Part shown: in pieces, positions 32,751 through 41,310 of the stretch
Position numbering within the stretch: the stretch's first letter is position 1
Layout: each line of letters begins with the position of its first letter
Assembly: GCF_022346885.1 (NCBI RefSeq)
Contig: NZ_JAKRNK010000001.1
Location: 682,001 to 746,000 of the forward strand
Source of the DNA: Paenibacillus sp. ACRRX
GTDB taxonomy: Bacteria; Bacillota; Bacilli; Paenibacillales; Paenibacillaceae
DNA length: 64,000 nt
Reading direction: 5' to 3'
Program-made: the position numbers and the translations under genes
The notes under the pieces: model-generated
What the model was told of the DNA's origin: nothing
Databases searched by the model: none
The model's input: only the letters and a program-made list of their open reading frames with translations

Positions 32751-33327
32751 GGGCTTGCTATTTATGGTTGGTGAGGAAGGGCTAAGTTTAAAACACTTGG
32801 CCGAAATTACCGAAATTCGCGCAGAAGTGGTTGAAGAGGCGTTGCATGATTTGAAAGGGGATCTGGAGCGTGCCAAGCGTGGGATTCAACTGGTGGAAAT
32901 CGCTGGTATGTTCCATTTTACAACTTTGCCTGAGCATGTCCCTTACTTTGAACGAATGGCCTATTCACCGTCTCGCTCGTCGTTGTCACAAGCTGCTCTT
33001 GAAACGCTGTCCATTGTAGCCTACCGTCAACCGATTACACGCGTAGAAATTGAAGAAGTGCGGGGTGTAAAATCAGATCGTGCCATTCAAACATTAGTGA
33101 ATAAGGATCTAATCGAAGAGGTAGGTCGTGCTGAAGCTATAGGGCGGCCGATTCTATATGGAACTACAAAATCTTTCCTTGATTATTTTGGATTGTCTAA
33201 CTTATCCGAGCTGCCGGAGGCATCTGAATTTGAACGAACGGAAGGTTTGGAGGAGGAAACCCAACTGCTGTTCGAGAAGTTAGAAGGCAGGCAGTTAACA
33301 ATTGAAGATGTAGGGGGCGAAAAATAA
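32719..33327 (+). CDS. scpB: Segregation and condensation protein B
   Basis: The ATG at 32719 lies inside the end of scpA, after CACGGGGAG. The 202-residue protein has the two winged-helix domains of ScpB: SIIEGLLFMVGEEGLSLKHL in the first and SQAALETLSIVAYRQPITR, then EEVRGVKSDRAIQTLVNKDLI and GRPILYGTTKSFLDYFGL in the second. It binds ScpA and stabilises condensin. The stop shares bases with the start of the next gene (TAATG). Confidence 0.95.
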   Translation: MEFQTLKSIIEGLLFMVGEEGLSLKHLAEITEIRAEVVEEALHDLKGDLERAKRGIQLVEIAGMFHFTTLPEHVPYFERMAYSPSRSSLSQAALETLSIVAYRQPITRVEIEEVRGVKSDRAIQTLVNKDLIEEVGRAEAIGRPILYGTTKSFLDYFGLSNLSELPEASEFERTEGLEEETQLLFEKLEGRQLTIEDVGGEK

Positions 33328-34031
33328 TGCGGTGTACATTCCACGGACATGCTTGTGTGGAAATTCAAAGCGACAAGCATCGTTTGATCATCGATCCTTT
33401 TTTGACGAGCAATCCATCGGCTACCGTTCAGGCAGTCGATATTAAAGTGGACACTATCCTGCTCACGCACGGACATGGCGATCATATTGAGGATGCCGCA
33501 GCAATTGCTAACCATAATGAAGCAACCGTTGTGGCTATTGTGGAATTAGCTGACTTTATGTCTAAGCAGGGTGTTCATTCGACCATCGGAATGAATCTTG
33601 GTGGTGGAGCAGAGTTGTCATTTGGTCATATCAAATGGGTTCCTGCGCTGCATAGTTCTTCTTACTCGGTTGATGGTCAAAATGTGTACATGGGCAATCC
33701 TGCTGGCATTGTAATGCAGATAGATGGGATGACTATATACCATGCAGGTGATACTGCCTTGTTTAGTGATATGAAGTTAATCGGTGAGCGATACAAGCCG
33801 GATATCGCATTTCTCCCAATCGGCAGCTTCTTTACGATGGACCCAGTAGATGCGCTGCAAGCGGCTAAATGGGTACAGGCTAAGCATGTGGTACCCGTAC
33901 ATTACAATACGTTTCCACCTATTCAACAAGATGGTCGTGCTTTTGTGGAACAACTGGCTCATTCCTGTATTCAGGGCCACTACATGGAGCCTGGACAGAC
34001 GTTAAATACGGCAGATTGGTCTGTGAATTAA
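33327..34031 (+). CDS. Metal-dependent hydrolase, UPF0173 family
   Basis: ATG at 33327 overlaps the scpB stop, so it is coupled. The 234-residue protein has the metallo-beta-lactamase fold: FHGHACVEI at the front, LLTHGHGDHIEDA (the H-x-H-x-D-H metal motif), YHAGDTALFSDM and KHVVPVHYNTFPPIQ with the final histidine. This is the UPF0173 (YtkL-like) group. Its substrate is not known. The family is common next to unrelated housekeeping genes. Confidence 0.9.
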   Translation: MRCTFHGHACVEIQSDKHRLIIDPFLTSNPSATVQAVDIKVDTILLTHGHGDHIEDAAAIANHNEATVVAIVELADFMSKQGVHSTIGMNLGGGAELSFGHIKWVPALHSSSYSVDGQNVYMGNPAGIVMQIDGMTIYHAGDTALFSDMKLIGERYKPDIAFLPIGSFFTMDPVDALQAAKWVQAKHVVPVHYNTFPPIQQDGRAFVEQLAHSCIQGHYMEPGQTLNTADWSVN

Positions 34032-34069
34032 TTCAGTCACATTATTGTACCTCATATAGATTTATTATT

Positions 34070-34115
34070 CCCAATGTATTTGGGGCTCTTAGGCCCTTTT
34101 TGCATTGGGTTTTTT
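34070..34115 (+). terminator. Terminator after the UPF0173 gene
   Basis: CCCAATG pairs with CATTGGG, followed by TTTTTT. The loop itself contains a second GGGGCTC/GGCCC stem. Confidence 0.8.
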
Positions 34116-34196
34116 GTGCTGTCAGGACACCATTGACGAATGTTGTATGCGATGGAAGGTCATAATACGGTTAGCATGGAAAAGGGAGGTGTTTTC

Positions 34197-34889
34197 GTGA
34201 ATATGTGGGTGTTGATCTTGTTATTGTTTGTGTTCGTCCTTGCTTTGCTCGTGATAAGTATTTTGATGTCTAATATAGAAATTAAATTACTAATACATAA
34301 ATCGGGTCGTTACGAGCGAATATGGATAGGCGTTCGGGTGTGGCATGGCATTATACGTTGGCGTTATGAGATTAAGTCCATCCAATTCAAAGGGATGGAG
34401 GAGGGATTTAATTTAGGCGTTCAGCATAAAGATAACTTTGGGACAGGTCATGCTGGCAGTTATCAGGATAATGTCAACAAACAGAAAATAAGACGAGCTG
34501 TAGATTGGGTGGAACTGTGGAAGAAGCATATTTACGGAATATCGCAGTGGCTAAAAGAAACATTTTTCAAAATAAAGGTGACACAGTTTATATGGGATAC
34601 TGAGGTGGGAGCGGGACGGGCACCCGATACAGCCATTTTGTCCGGACTGACGTGGAGTGCGACCACAATGATTACGGGGATCATGACACGTTATTTTCGA
34701 TTTACGGACATGCCGCGATTAGAAGTGGTCCCGCATTTTAATACCCCTTATTTTTCCACTAGAGTCGTTTGTATAAGCCGTATTCGTGTGTCACAAGCTA
34801 TAGGAGCAGTTCTTGTGCTTATATACCGCATGATGCGGGTAGAAGGAGGATTAAGGCCATGGCGGATCATCCAATCGAAGGCCTCATGA
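34197..34889 (+). CDS. ytfI: DUF2953 membrane-anchored protein (YtfI-like)
   Basis: GTG at 34197 lies seven bases after GGGAGG; upstream ATG codons lack a ribosome site. The 230-residue protein has one N-terminal membrane segment (LILLLFVFVLALLVISIL) followed by a soluble domain with IGVRVWHGIIRWRYEIKS near the front and VTQFIWDTEVGAGRAPDTAILSG in the middle, a typical DUF2953 pattern. Its end overlaps the front of ytfJ by 31 bases. In Bacillus ytfI-ytfJ is a forespore-expressed pair; here the same order is kept. Function unknown, probably sporulation. Confidence 0.85.
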   Translation: MNMWVLILLLFVFVLALLVISILMSNIEIKLLIHKSGRYERIWIGVRVWHGIIRWRYEIKSIQFKGMEEGFNLGVQHKDNFGTGHAGSYQDNVNKQKIRRAVDWVELWKKHIYGISQWLKETFFKIKVTQFIWDTEVGAGRAPDTAILSGLTWSATTMITGIMTRYFRFTDMPRLEVVPHFNTPYFSTRVVCISRIRVSQAIGAVLVLIYRMMRVEGGLRPWRIIQSKAS

Positions 34890-35305
34890 GGGCCGCTCTT
34901 GAAAATATAAAGGCTATGGTTGATGTTAATGCAATCGTTGGCGATCCCGTGCAGACACCAGACGGAAGCGTTATTCTACCAATAAGCCGTGTTGGAATAG
35001 GTTTCGCTGCTGGAGGTAGCGACTTCCGCGTGGAAAGTAAAGGGGATCATCGTGGTGAACATGCAGGCAACCAGAACCATACGAAGCCGTTTGGCGGTGG
35101 AAGTGGGGGCGGTGTGTACATTAATCCAATCGCTTTTTTAGTTGTAGGGAAGCACGGCGTACAAGTCGTATCTGTGGACAATCAGACGCATCTGCTAGAA
35201 AAATTAATTGACTCTGCACCACATGTCATTGATCGCATTGAAGCCATGTTTAAGCGTCAAAGTAAACAAGAGAAACCAGTATCGGATGATATCATCATTC
35301 CATGA
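34859..35305 (+). CDS. ytfJ: GerW-family sporulation protein YtfJ
   Basis: ATG at 34859 follows GAAGGAGG and starts MADHPIEGLMRAALENIKA; an upstream extension lies inside ytfI without a ribosome site. The 148-residue protein has the GerW/YtfJ pattern: VDVNAIVGDPVQTPDGSVILP, a PISRVGIGFAAGGSDF loop, a glycine-rich FGGGSGGGVYINPIAFLVVG segment and GVQVVSVD. In Bacillus it is a spore protein linked to lysozyme-dependent germination. Confidence 0.95.
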   Translation: MADHPIEGLMRAALENIKAMVDVNAIVGDPVQTPDGSVILPISRVGIGFAAGGSDFRVESKGDHRGEHAGNQNHTKPFGGGSGGGVYINPIAFLVVGKHGVQVVSVDNQTHLLEKLIDSAPHVIDRIEAMFKRQSKQEKPVSDDIIIP

Positions 35306-35527
35306 CGAATTAACAAGTTTAGCGTCAATTGCTGCACACACGCCGCACATGTCCGTTGCATTCAAGCGGGATGCCGCGCAGTGCGAATTGGCGCTTTTTG
35401 CCGATTGCTTGACGGAGAATCTGTGTTCAATTAGAAGTATCACTTAACTGTTGGACATACCTGCCAGTTTGTCTGCATACATATGGAGTAACTTCGTATG
35501 GTTGTCTGGAAGATGAAGGAGGATTAT

Positions 35528-36793
35528 ATGTTGCGAAGAAATTACAAATGGAACAGTATTCTGCTTAGCTTAACTTTACTAAGCTTGACGATATGCCCTC
35601 TGTATATGGGTGAAAAAGTGTATGCAAACTCCTATACGTTAAGTGCTTTGCAGGAGCAGCAAGAGAAGCAGGAGAAGAACCCAGTAGCCAAGCCGGACAC
35701 AAATGCGCGAGCTGCTGCTCTCATTGACGTAACTACAGGACGAATTCTCCATAGTGAAAACGGTGATATAGAGCTGCCTATGGCTAGTACGACGAAGGTA
35801 ATGACGGCTATCATAGCGATTGAAGCAGGCAAACTGCAGGCTAAAGTGAAGACGAGCAAACAAGCATATGCTAAAGAGGGATCATCTATATATTTGCGAC
35901 TAGGTGAGGAAATGTCACTTCATCACATGCTTTACGGATTAATGCTGAGATCTGGCAACGATGCGGCTACAGCAATTGCTGAGCACGTAGGGGGATCAGA
36001 GGAAGGTTTTGTTTATTTAATGAATCAAAAGGCAGAGGAATTAGGATTGGAACACACACAATTTCGTAATCCCCATGGTCTGGACGAGCCTGGTCACTAC
36101 ACGACTGCTAATGATTTGGCACGACTGAGCGCGTATGCACTACAAAACGCTACGTTTCGTGAAATCGTGAAGACCAAAGTGAAAGTCGCTCCTAATCCTA
36201 ATGATCAATGGGATTACAAATGGGCTAACAAAAATAAAATGCTCCGATTGTATGAAGGTGCGGACGGAGTGAAGACAGGCTACACGAAAAAGGCTTTACG
36301 CTGCCTCGTAAGTTCTGCAACACGCAATGGCCAGCAGTTGGCTGCCGTGACGTTAAATGATGGATCAGATTGGGTGGATCACGAAAAGATGTTAGATTAC
36401 GGATTTGCCACCTACCCGTTATATACAGTAGTAGATAAAGGTCAGAAAGTGAAAGGATATCCGCTGCAGACGGTTCGGGACTGGAGGTATCCTTTGTCGG
36501 ATCAAGAGCGCGCACAGACAACGTTTAAAGTTGACTTGCATAAGCAGCACAGTCTCGATTATCAGCTAGGGTACCGGGGACATTTGAAAGTGTTTTTAGA
36601 AAATACAGAAGTAGGCAATGTACCGCTTGTAGACACGAAAAATCCATCACAATCGAGCAATCAGCCAAGTGAGGCGGAGCAAGTGACATCTATAGAACGT
36701 TCAAATCAACTGTCTCAAGATGCAGCTGAAATGCAAGGCTGGCTGCAGCAATTTCAAACTGTGGTCGTTGAATTGTTTCGACTGGGAGCATAG
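35528..36793 (+). CDS. dacB: D-alanyl-D-alanine carboxypeptidase (DacB-like, spore cortex type)
   Basis: ATG at 35528 follows AAGGAGG; the frame extends ten codons upstream without a ribosome site. The 421-residue protein has a signal peptide (to about 34, ending near VYANS), then the serine peptidase S11 fold with STTK (S-x-x-K in MASTTKVMTAI), SGN (LRSGNDAATAI) and KTG (GVKTGYTKKA). These are the three catalytic motifs of penicillin-binding carboxypeptidases. A C-terminal beta domain and a final amphipathic helix (WLQQFQTVVVELFRLGA) probably hold it on the membrane. Its place just before spmAB is that of B. subtilis dacB (PBP5*), which trims cortex peptidoglycan during sporulation. Confidence 0.9.
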   Translation: MLRRNYKWNSILLSLTLLSLTICPLYMGEKVYANSYTLSALQEQQEKQEKNPVAKPDTNARAAALIDVTTGRILHSENGDIELPMASTTKVMTAIIAIEAGKLQAKVKTSKQAYAKEGSSIYLRLGEEMSLHHMLYGLMLRSGNDAATAIAEHVGGSEEGFVYLMNQKAEELGLEHTQFRNPHGLDEPGHYTTANDLARLSAYALQNATFREIVKTKVKVAPNPNDQWDYKWANKNKMLRLYEGADGVKTGYTKKALRCLVSSATRNGQQLAAVTLNDGSDWVDHEKMLDYGFATYPLYTVVDKGQKVKGYPLQTVRDWRYPLSDQERAQTTFKVDLHKQHSLDYQLGYRGHLKVFLENTEVGNVPLVDTKNPSQSSNQPSEAEQVTSIERSNQLSQDAAEMQGWLQQFQTVVVELFRLGA

Positions 36794-36823
36794 ATTGAGG
36801 AGTTGCTGGGGGAGGAGATATTG

Positions 36824-37450
36824 ATGATCAACGTAATCTGGATCTTTATGCTAGTAGTAGGCTTTGTAGCAGCGGCAGCGCAAGGGCGTGTTGAAGTCGT
36901 AACCGAAGCGGTATTTGATGGTGCAAAAACAGGGGTTAGCGTTAGTTTTGGCTTAATTAGCATTATGGTATTTTGGCTGGGAATGATGCGAATAGCTGAG
37001 GATGCAGGACTGCTGCAAAGACTGGCGAAGTTACTCGGCCCGGTTGTGCGATATTTGTTTCCTGATGTACCCCGCAATCATCCGGCATTGGGTTTTATTA
37101 TGTCAAACATGAGTGCTAATTTGCTGGGCCTTGGCAATGCAGCGACACCGATGGGCATTCGTGCTATGCAGGAGCTTCAAAAGATTAATCCGGATAAGTC
37201 TGTTGCCTCTCCTGCCATGTGCACGCTGCTAGCCATAAATACGTCCAGTATAACGTTAATCCCGACAACATTGATTGCCATCAGAATGAATTTTGGTTCT
37301 GCTCATCCAGCCGAGATTGTTGGAACGACGTTAATTGCTACGATTATTGCAACGATAGCGGCTATTTTGGCGGATCGCTGGTACAGAAGCAGGCATAAAC
37401 CGCCAATCATACCTTCACTACCTCAACAAGATCAGGCAGCGGTTGGTTAG
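36824..37450 (+). CDS. spmA: Spore maturation protein A
   Basis: ATG at 36824 follows GGGGGAGGAG; an upstream in-frame TTG is not used. The 208-residue protein is a membrane protein with several segments (INVIWIFMLVVGFVAAA, SFGLISIMVFWLGMMRI, TTLIATIIATIAAILADRW). It contains the GFIMSNMSANLLGLGNAATPMGI signature of the SpmA/nucleoside-recognition family. With SpmB it is needed for spore core dehydration. Confidence 0.95.
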   Translation: MINVIWIFMLVVGFVAAAAQGRVEVVTEAVFDGAKTGVSVSFGLISIMVFWLGMMRIAEDAGLLQRLAKLLGPVVRYLFPDVPRNHPALGFIMSNMSANLLGLGNAATPMGIRAMQELQKINPDKSVASPAMCTLLAINTSSITLIPTTLIAIRMNFGSAHPAEIVGTTLIATIIATIAAILADRWYRSRHKPPIIPSLPQQDQAAVG

Positions 37451-37492
37451 GACATAAGAGCGCCGACGATTTTCAAGAGAGGGAGGATATCC

Positions 37493-38026
37493 GTGTACGC
37501 GTTAATTTCTACGATATCGACGTGGGCGATACCTGCTATCATTGTATTTATTCCTTTATATGCTTACTTTCGAAGAGTTCCGGTATATGAGTCGTTTGTA
37601 GAAGGGGCAAAAGACGGGTTCCAGACCTCCATTAATATTATTCCTACTCTCGTTGGCATGATGGTTGCCATCAGTGTATTTCGGGCATCCGGTGCGATGG
37701 ATTGGATCGTAGGCTTGATGAGACCGCTGCTTGATATGTTTGGGGTTCCTGGAGAAGTCATGCCGCTTGCATTCCTGCGTCCGATCACAGGTGCTGGCTC
37801 GCTAGCTTTTACAACGGATCTAATTAAGACATTCGGTGCTGACTCCTTAATTGGTCGCATTGCCTCCACGATACAAGGGAGTACGGATACCACGTTATAT
37901 GTCTTAACCGTTTATTTTGGTGCCGTAGGCATACGCAAAGGGAGATACGCTTTAAAAGTAGGACTGTTTTCGGATATGGTTGGTTTTGTGGCAGCGATAG
38001 TGATATGTATGATTATATTTACATAA
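37493..38026 (+). CDS. spmB: Spore maturation protein B
   Basis: GTG at 37493 follows GGGAGGA; 177 residues. Membrane segments include ISTWAIPAIIVFIPLYAYF and a C-terminal DMVGFVAAIVICMIIFT. Family elements: VPVYESFVEGAKDGFQTSI, IIPTLVGMMVAISVFRASG and MPLAFLRPITGAGSLAF, with STDTTLYVLTVYFGAVG. Partner of SpmA. A terminator follows. Confidence 0.95.
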   Translation: MYALISTISTWAIPAIIVFIPLYAYFRRVPVYESFVEGAKDGFQTSINIIPTLVGMMVAISVFRASGAMDWIVGLMRPLLDMFGVPGEVMPLAFLRPITGAGSLAFTTDLIKTFGADSLIGRIASTIQGSTDTTLYVLTVYFGAVGIRKGRYALKVGLFSDMVGFVAAIVICMIIFT

Positions 38027-38070
38027 AATATAAAGAAGATTGTTTACGCACTTATAAGGTATTTTAGATC

Positions 38071-38110
38071 GGGCAGACTCCTAGTAAAGCAGGAGTTTGC
38101 CCTTTGTTTT
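38071..38110 (+). terminator. Terminator after spmB
   Basis: GGGCAGACTCCT pairs with AGGAGTTTGCCC (one G-T pair), followed by TTTGTTTTG. A clear break between the sporulation genes and rluB. Confidence 0.85.
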
Positions 38111-38190
38111 GCATTTCGACAAGTTTTTGAACGATTAACTTGTGGTATCGTTCACAAACGGATATCATAGTTGTGAGGTGAATGACACAA

Positions 38191-38940
38191 ATGGAAGAAC
38201 GTCTACAGAAAATTATGGCAAACGCGGGTGTTGCGTCACGCCGCAAGTGTGAACAATATATTCTTGAAGGAAAGGTGCAGGTTAACGGCGAAACGGTAGA
38301 AACGCTTGGTATTAAAGCGAATCCTCGAAAGGATATCATTACCGTTAATGGACGTCCGATCAACAAATTGGCGCAGGCGGACAAAATCGTCGTTGCTCTT
38401 CATAAACCTAAGGGAGTTATTACGAGTATGTCAGACCCCGAAGGTCGCAAGACAGTAAAAGACTTTATTAAAGGCATCAAAACTCGTGTGTATCCGATTG
38501 GTCGGCTTGATTATGACACAGAGGGATTGCTGCTGTTTACCAATGACGGCGAGCTAGCTAACCGCTTGACGCACCCTCGTCATCACGTGGGCAAGATCTA
38601 TTGGGCAACGGTCAAAGGTGTTCCCCATGGCGATGCACTTGAGAAGCTTAAACACGGCATTATGCTGGAAGATGGCATGACTCAGCCTGCGGAAGTGGAA
38701 TACCACGATGTAGATATAGAGAAGAATGAAGCCACGATCAGTATCATTATCTATGAAGGACGCAACCGACAGGTCCGCCGAATGTTTGAAGCAATCGGCC
38801 ATAAAGTTATTCGATTAAGACGGGTTCAGTTTGGGAATATAACGCTGCATGGTTTAGCTCGTGGTAAACATCGCCTGCTGACGAAATCTGAAATAAATGA
38901 ACTGAAACAGTCGATTAAGACAATATCTGGAGATAAATAG
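38191..38940 (+). CDS. rluB: Ribosomal large subunit pseudouridine synthase B
   Basis: ATG at 38191 (MEERLQKIMANAGVASRRKC) matches the family start; an ATG three codons earlier is too close to AGGTG. The 249-residue enzyme has an N-terminal S4 RNA-binding domain and the RsuA/RluB core: KPKGVITSMSDPEGRKTV, RVYPIGRLDYDTEGLLLFTNDG (catalytic Asp in GRLDYDTEG) and YEGRNRQVRRMFEAIGH. It modifies 23S rRNA. It stands just before resA, as in Bacillus. Confidence 0.95.
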   Translation: MEERLQKIMANAGVASRRKCEQYILEGKVQVNGETVETLGIKANPRKDIITVNGRPINKLAQADKIVVALHKPKGVITSMSDPEGRKTVKDFIKGIKTRVYPIGRLDYDTEGLLLFTNDGELANRLTHPRHHVGKIYWATVKGVPHGDALEKLKHGIMLEDGMTQPAEVEYHDVDIEKNEATISIIIYEGRNRQVRRMFEAIGHKVIRLRRVQFGNITLHGLARGKHRLLTKSEINELKQSIKTISGDK

Positions 38941-39090
38941 GAAGTTTCGTACAATCTATGACACATAATTTTCATATTGAGGAAGAAATGGCTGACTTGA
39001 ATTGGATTATAATGGACGTTAATGGTGTAATCAAATTGTTGCAAGTTAACCGCCTAGATGTGAAAAAAGTCATAGAAAGGACGATGTGCT

Positions 39091-39615
39091 ATGGGAAAAA
39101 GGAACAAAGTCGTCCAAATCGTCATTCTCGCATTTATACTTGTGCTTGGCGGTTCAGCGATCGGCTCTGCTTTATTCAAGTCTGAAGAAGTTCCTGTAGT
39201 TGGAAGTACTGTTCCCGATATTAAGCTTCAGCAGTTAAATGGTGAGGTACGCACCTTGTCGGACCTCAAAGGTAAAGCCGTTGTGCTGAACTTTTGGGGC
39301 TCTTGGTGCGAGCCATGTAAGCGCGAGATGCCAGCTTTGCAGAGTGCTTATGACCAGTGGAAGAACAAAGGTGTAGAAATTATCGGTGTTAACTATGGAG
39401 AAGATTATTTGGTCGTTAACAACTATGCCAGTCAAATGGGGGTTCATTTTCCGATGTGGCTGGACCGTAAGAAGACCGCCTCCAAAGCCTTTGGTATTCG
39501 CCCGCTGCCTACCACGTTTTTTGTGAATCCGGATGGTAAAGTTCATGCGATCAAGCTTGGTGAGGTAACCGCTAATGAGTTGGATACTTACATTAAGCAG
39601 ATGATCGGATCTTAA
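39091..39615 (+). CDS. resA: Thiol-disulfide oxidoreductase ResA
   Basis: ATG at 39091 follows AAAGGA; 174 residues. An N-terminal anchor (VVQIVILAFILVLGGSAIGS) is followed by a thioredoxin fold on the outer face of the membrane, with WCEPC (C73, C76). It reduces the cysteines of apocytochrome c so that haem can be attached by ResB and ResC. Further elements: LNFWGSWCEPCKREMPAL, WLDRKKTASKAFGIRPLPTTFF. Size and motif match B. subtilis ResA. Confidence 0.96.
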   Translation: MGKRNKVVQIVILAFILVLGGSAIGSALFKSEEVPVVGSTVPDIKLQQLNGEVRTLSDLKGKAVVLNFWGSWCEPCKREMPALQSAYDQWKNKGVEIIGVNYGEDYLVVNNYASQMGVHFPMWLDRKKTASKAFGIRPLPTTFFVNPDGKVHAIKLGEVTANELDTYIKQMIGS

Positions 39616-39636
39616 GTTGCCAGGGAGGAGCGAATT

Positions 39637-41310
39637 GTGGTTCTTACATCATTTCAAAATACAAAATGTGAATGCGGCCATCAAAATGCGGTTGGTACTG
39701 TATTGTGTGAAGCGTGTGGCAAGCCATTGTATGACGATGACGCAAATAATTCGATACTGGAGATGAGGTATGACGGTGTAGCGAGAAAGTCGCAAAAAGC
39801 CAGTCCCGGCCTCATCGATTCAGTGTGGAATTTTTTCTCGTCTGTCAAGATTGCTGTTATATTGATTGTGATTACATTAGTTGGATCTTCGCTTGGGACA
39901 ATTTATCCTCAAGAAAGCCAATTTGTCAATGTGGATGCTTCACAATATTACAAAACAACATACGGTACACTGGGTCATATTTACTATTTGTTAGGTTTGT
40001 CGCATACATACGAGTCATGGTGGTTTATTACATTGTTAGTAATGATTGGTTCCTCGCTAGTCATATGCAGTCTTGACAGGGTGCTTCCGCTTTATCGTGC
40101 TTTGCACAAGCAGAAAGTCAGGAAGCATGATCAATTTTTGAAACGTCAGCGTATCGTATATGAACACGAGTTAACCGTAGATACAAAGCAATGGCTGCAT
40201 GACACAGAGCAAGCTCTGCGCAAGAAGAGATACCGCATAACCAAAAATGATGGCGCTTTAATGGCTGAGAAAAATCGTTTTAGCCGATGGGGACCTTATA
40301 TTAACCATATTGGTCTGATTATATTTTTGTTGGCGGTGCTTGCTCGGAGTATTCCTGGGTGGCATATGGAATATTATGCAGCTTTTCCGCAAGGAGAGCC
40401 GCGACCGATTCCGGACACACCTTATTATTTGCAAAATGATAAGTTTACAGTGGAATATTACAGCGATAAGGAAATGCCTGAGCAGTTTGTGAAAGAAGGC
40501 AGGGTGATGCCGAAGCTGTTTGAGACTAAGGCAACATTGTTTCGCTGCGTGAGCAATTGTGACGACCCTGTACTAGAACCGAAGCTGGAGCAAGTGACTA
40601 AATACGATATTCGCGTCAATGACCCACTTGAATATGACGGCATATTGGCGTATCAGTACGACTTCGACCTGACTCCTAAGCTGATTTCCGTCAAGCCAAT
40701 GCTGAAAGACCAGAAGACCGGAGAAAATTTCGGTTCTTTTGATGTAAAGATGTCCAATACCGACACTCAGTATACAGTTGGTCCTTATACACTGGAATTG
40801 AGAGAAAAGTATTTGGATTTTGCGCTTGATGAGAAAGGGACACCGATGACGAAGACTCAAGAACCGAATGCTCCTGCCTTTGTATTTGTCATCAAGGGTC
40901 CCAATCTTCCGGAAAGCGGCGAACCGTATATGTACTTCCCGCTGCAGAAAGACAAAGTTCGCTTTCAGGAAGAGGCCATTAACCGCGACATCATGAAGAA
41001 GCTTCGTATTGAAGTAGCATCTATGAATGATGTATCCATCTCTGAATCGACCAGTTACTTGAATATTCGTAAAGATACAGCAATGCCGTTTGTCTGGATA
41101 GGAGCAACGATCAGCATGATAGGTCTTGTTATGGGCTTCTATTGGCAGCATCGTCGTATTTGGATCAGATTAGAAGATCAACAGTTGCTCCTTGGAGCGC
41201 ATACGAATAAGAACTGGTTTGGATTGCGTAATGAAGTAGCTCGGGTTTTGCAGGCTACACAATTGGAAGTGGACGCTAAGGCTATTGACCGTGGGGGGAA
41301 TAAGGCGTGA
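39637..41310 (+). CDS. resB: Cytochrome c biogenesis protein ResB
   Basis: GTG at 39637 follows CAGGGAGGAG; 557 residues. ResB forms the haem-delivery system II with ResC. Membrane segments are visible at about 75-95 (VKIAVILIVITLVGSSLG), 130-150 (SWWFITLLVMIGSSLVIC), 225-245 (HIGLIIFLLAVLARSIP) and 490-515, with a large outer loop. Unusual front: C11-x-C13 and C24-x-x-C27 (KCECGH and LCEACG) form a zinc-ribbon-like tip in the cytoplasm. Its end overlaps the start of resC (GTGA). Confidence 0.93.
   Translation: MVLTSFQNTKCECGHQNAVGTVLCEACGKPLYDDDANNSILEMRYDGVARKSQKASPGLIDSVWNFFSSVKIAVILIVITLVGSSLGTIYPQESQFVNVDASQYYKTTYGTLGHIYYLLGLSHTYESWWFITLLVMIGSSLVICSLDRVLPLYRALHKQKVRKHDQFLKRQRIVYEHELTVDTKQWLHDTEQALRKKRYRITKNDGALMAEKNRFSRWGPYINHIGLIIFLLAVLARSIPGWHMEYYAAFPQGEPRPIPDTPYYLQNDKFTVEYYSDKEMPEQFVKEGRVMPKLFETKATLFRCVSNCDDPVLEPKLEQVTKYDIRVNDPLEYDGILAYQYDFDLTPKLISVKPMLKDQKTGENFGSFDVKMSNTDTQYTVGPYTLELREKYLDFALDEKGTPMTKTQEPNAPAFVFVIKGPNLPESGEPYMYFPLQKDKVRFQEEAINRDIMKKLRIEVASMNDVSISESTSYLNIRKDTAMPFVWIGATISMIGLVMGFYWQHRRIWIRLEDQQLLLGAHTNKNWFGLRNEVARVLQATQLEVDAKAIDRGGNKA

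Noticed and set aside
35208-35447. A 79-residue gene between ytfJ and dacB
   Set aside because: It overlaps the conserved end of ytfJ in another frame and has no ribosome site or recognisable sequence.
38064-38384. A minus-strand gene opposite the front of rluB
   Set aside because: It overlaps a terminator and the conserved rluB front, has no ribosome site and shows no protein pattern.
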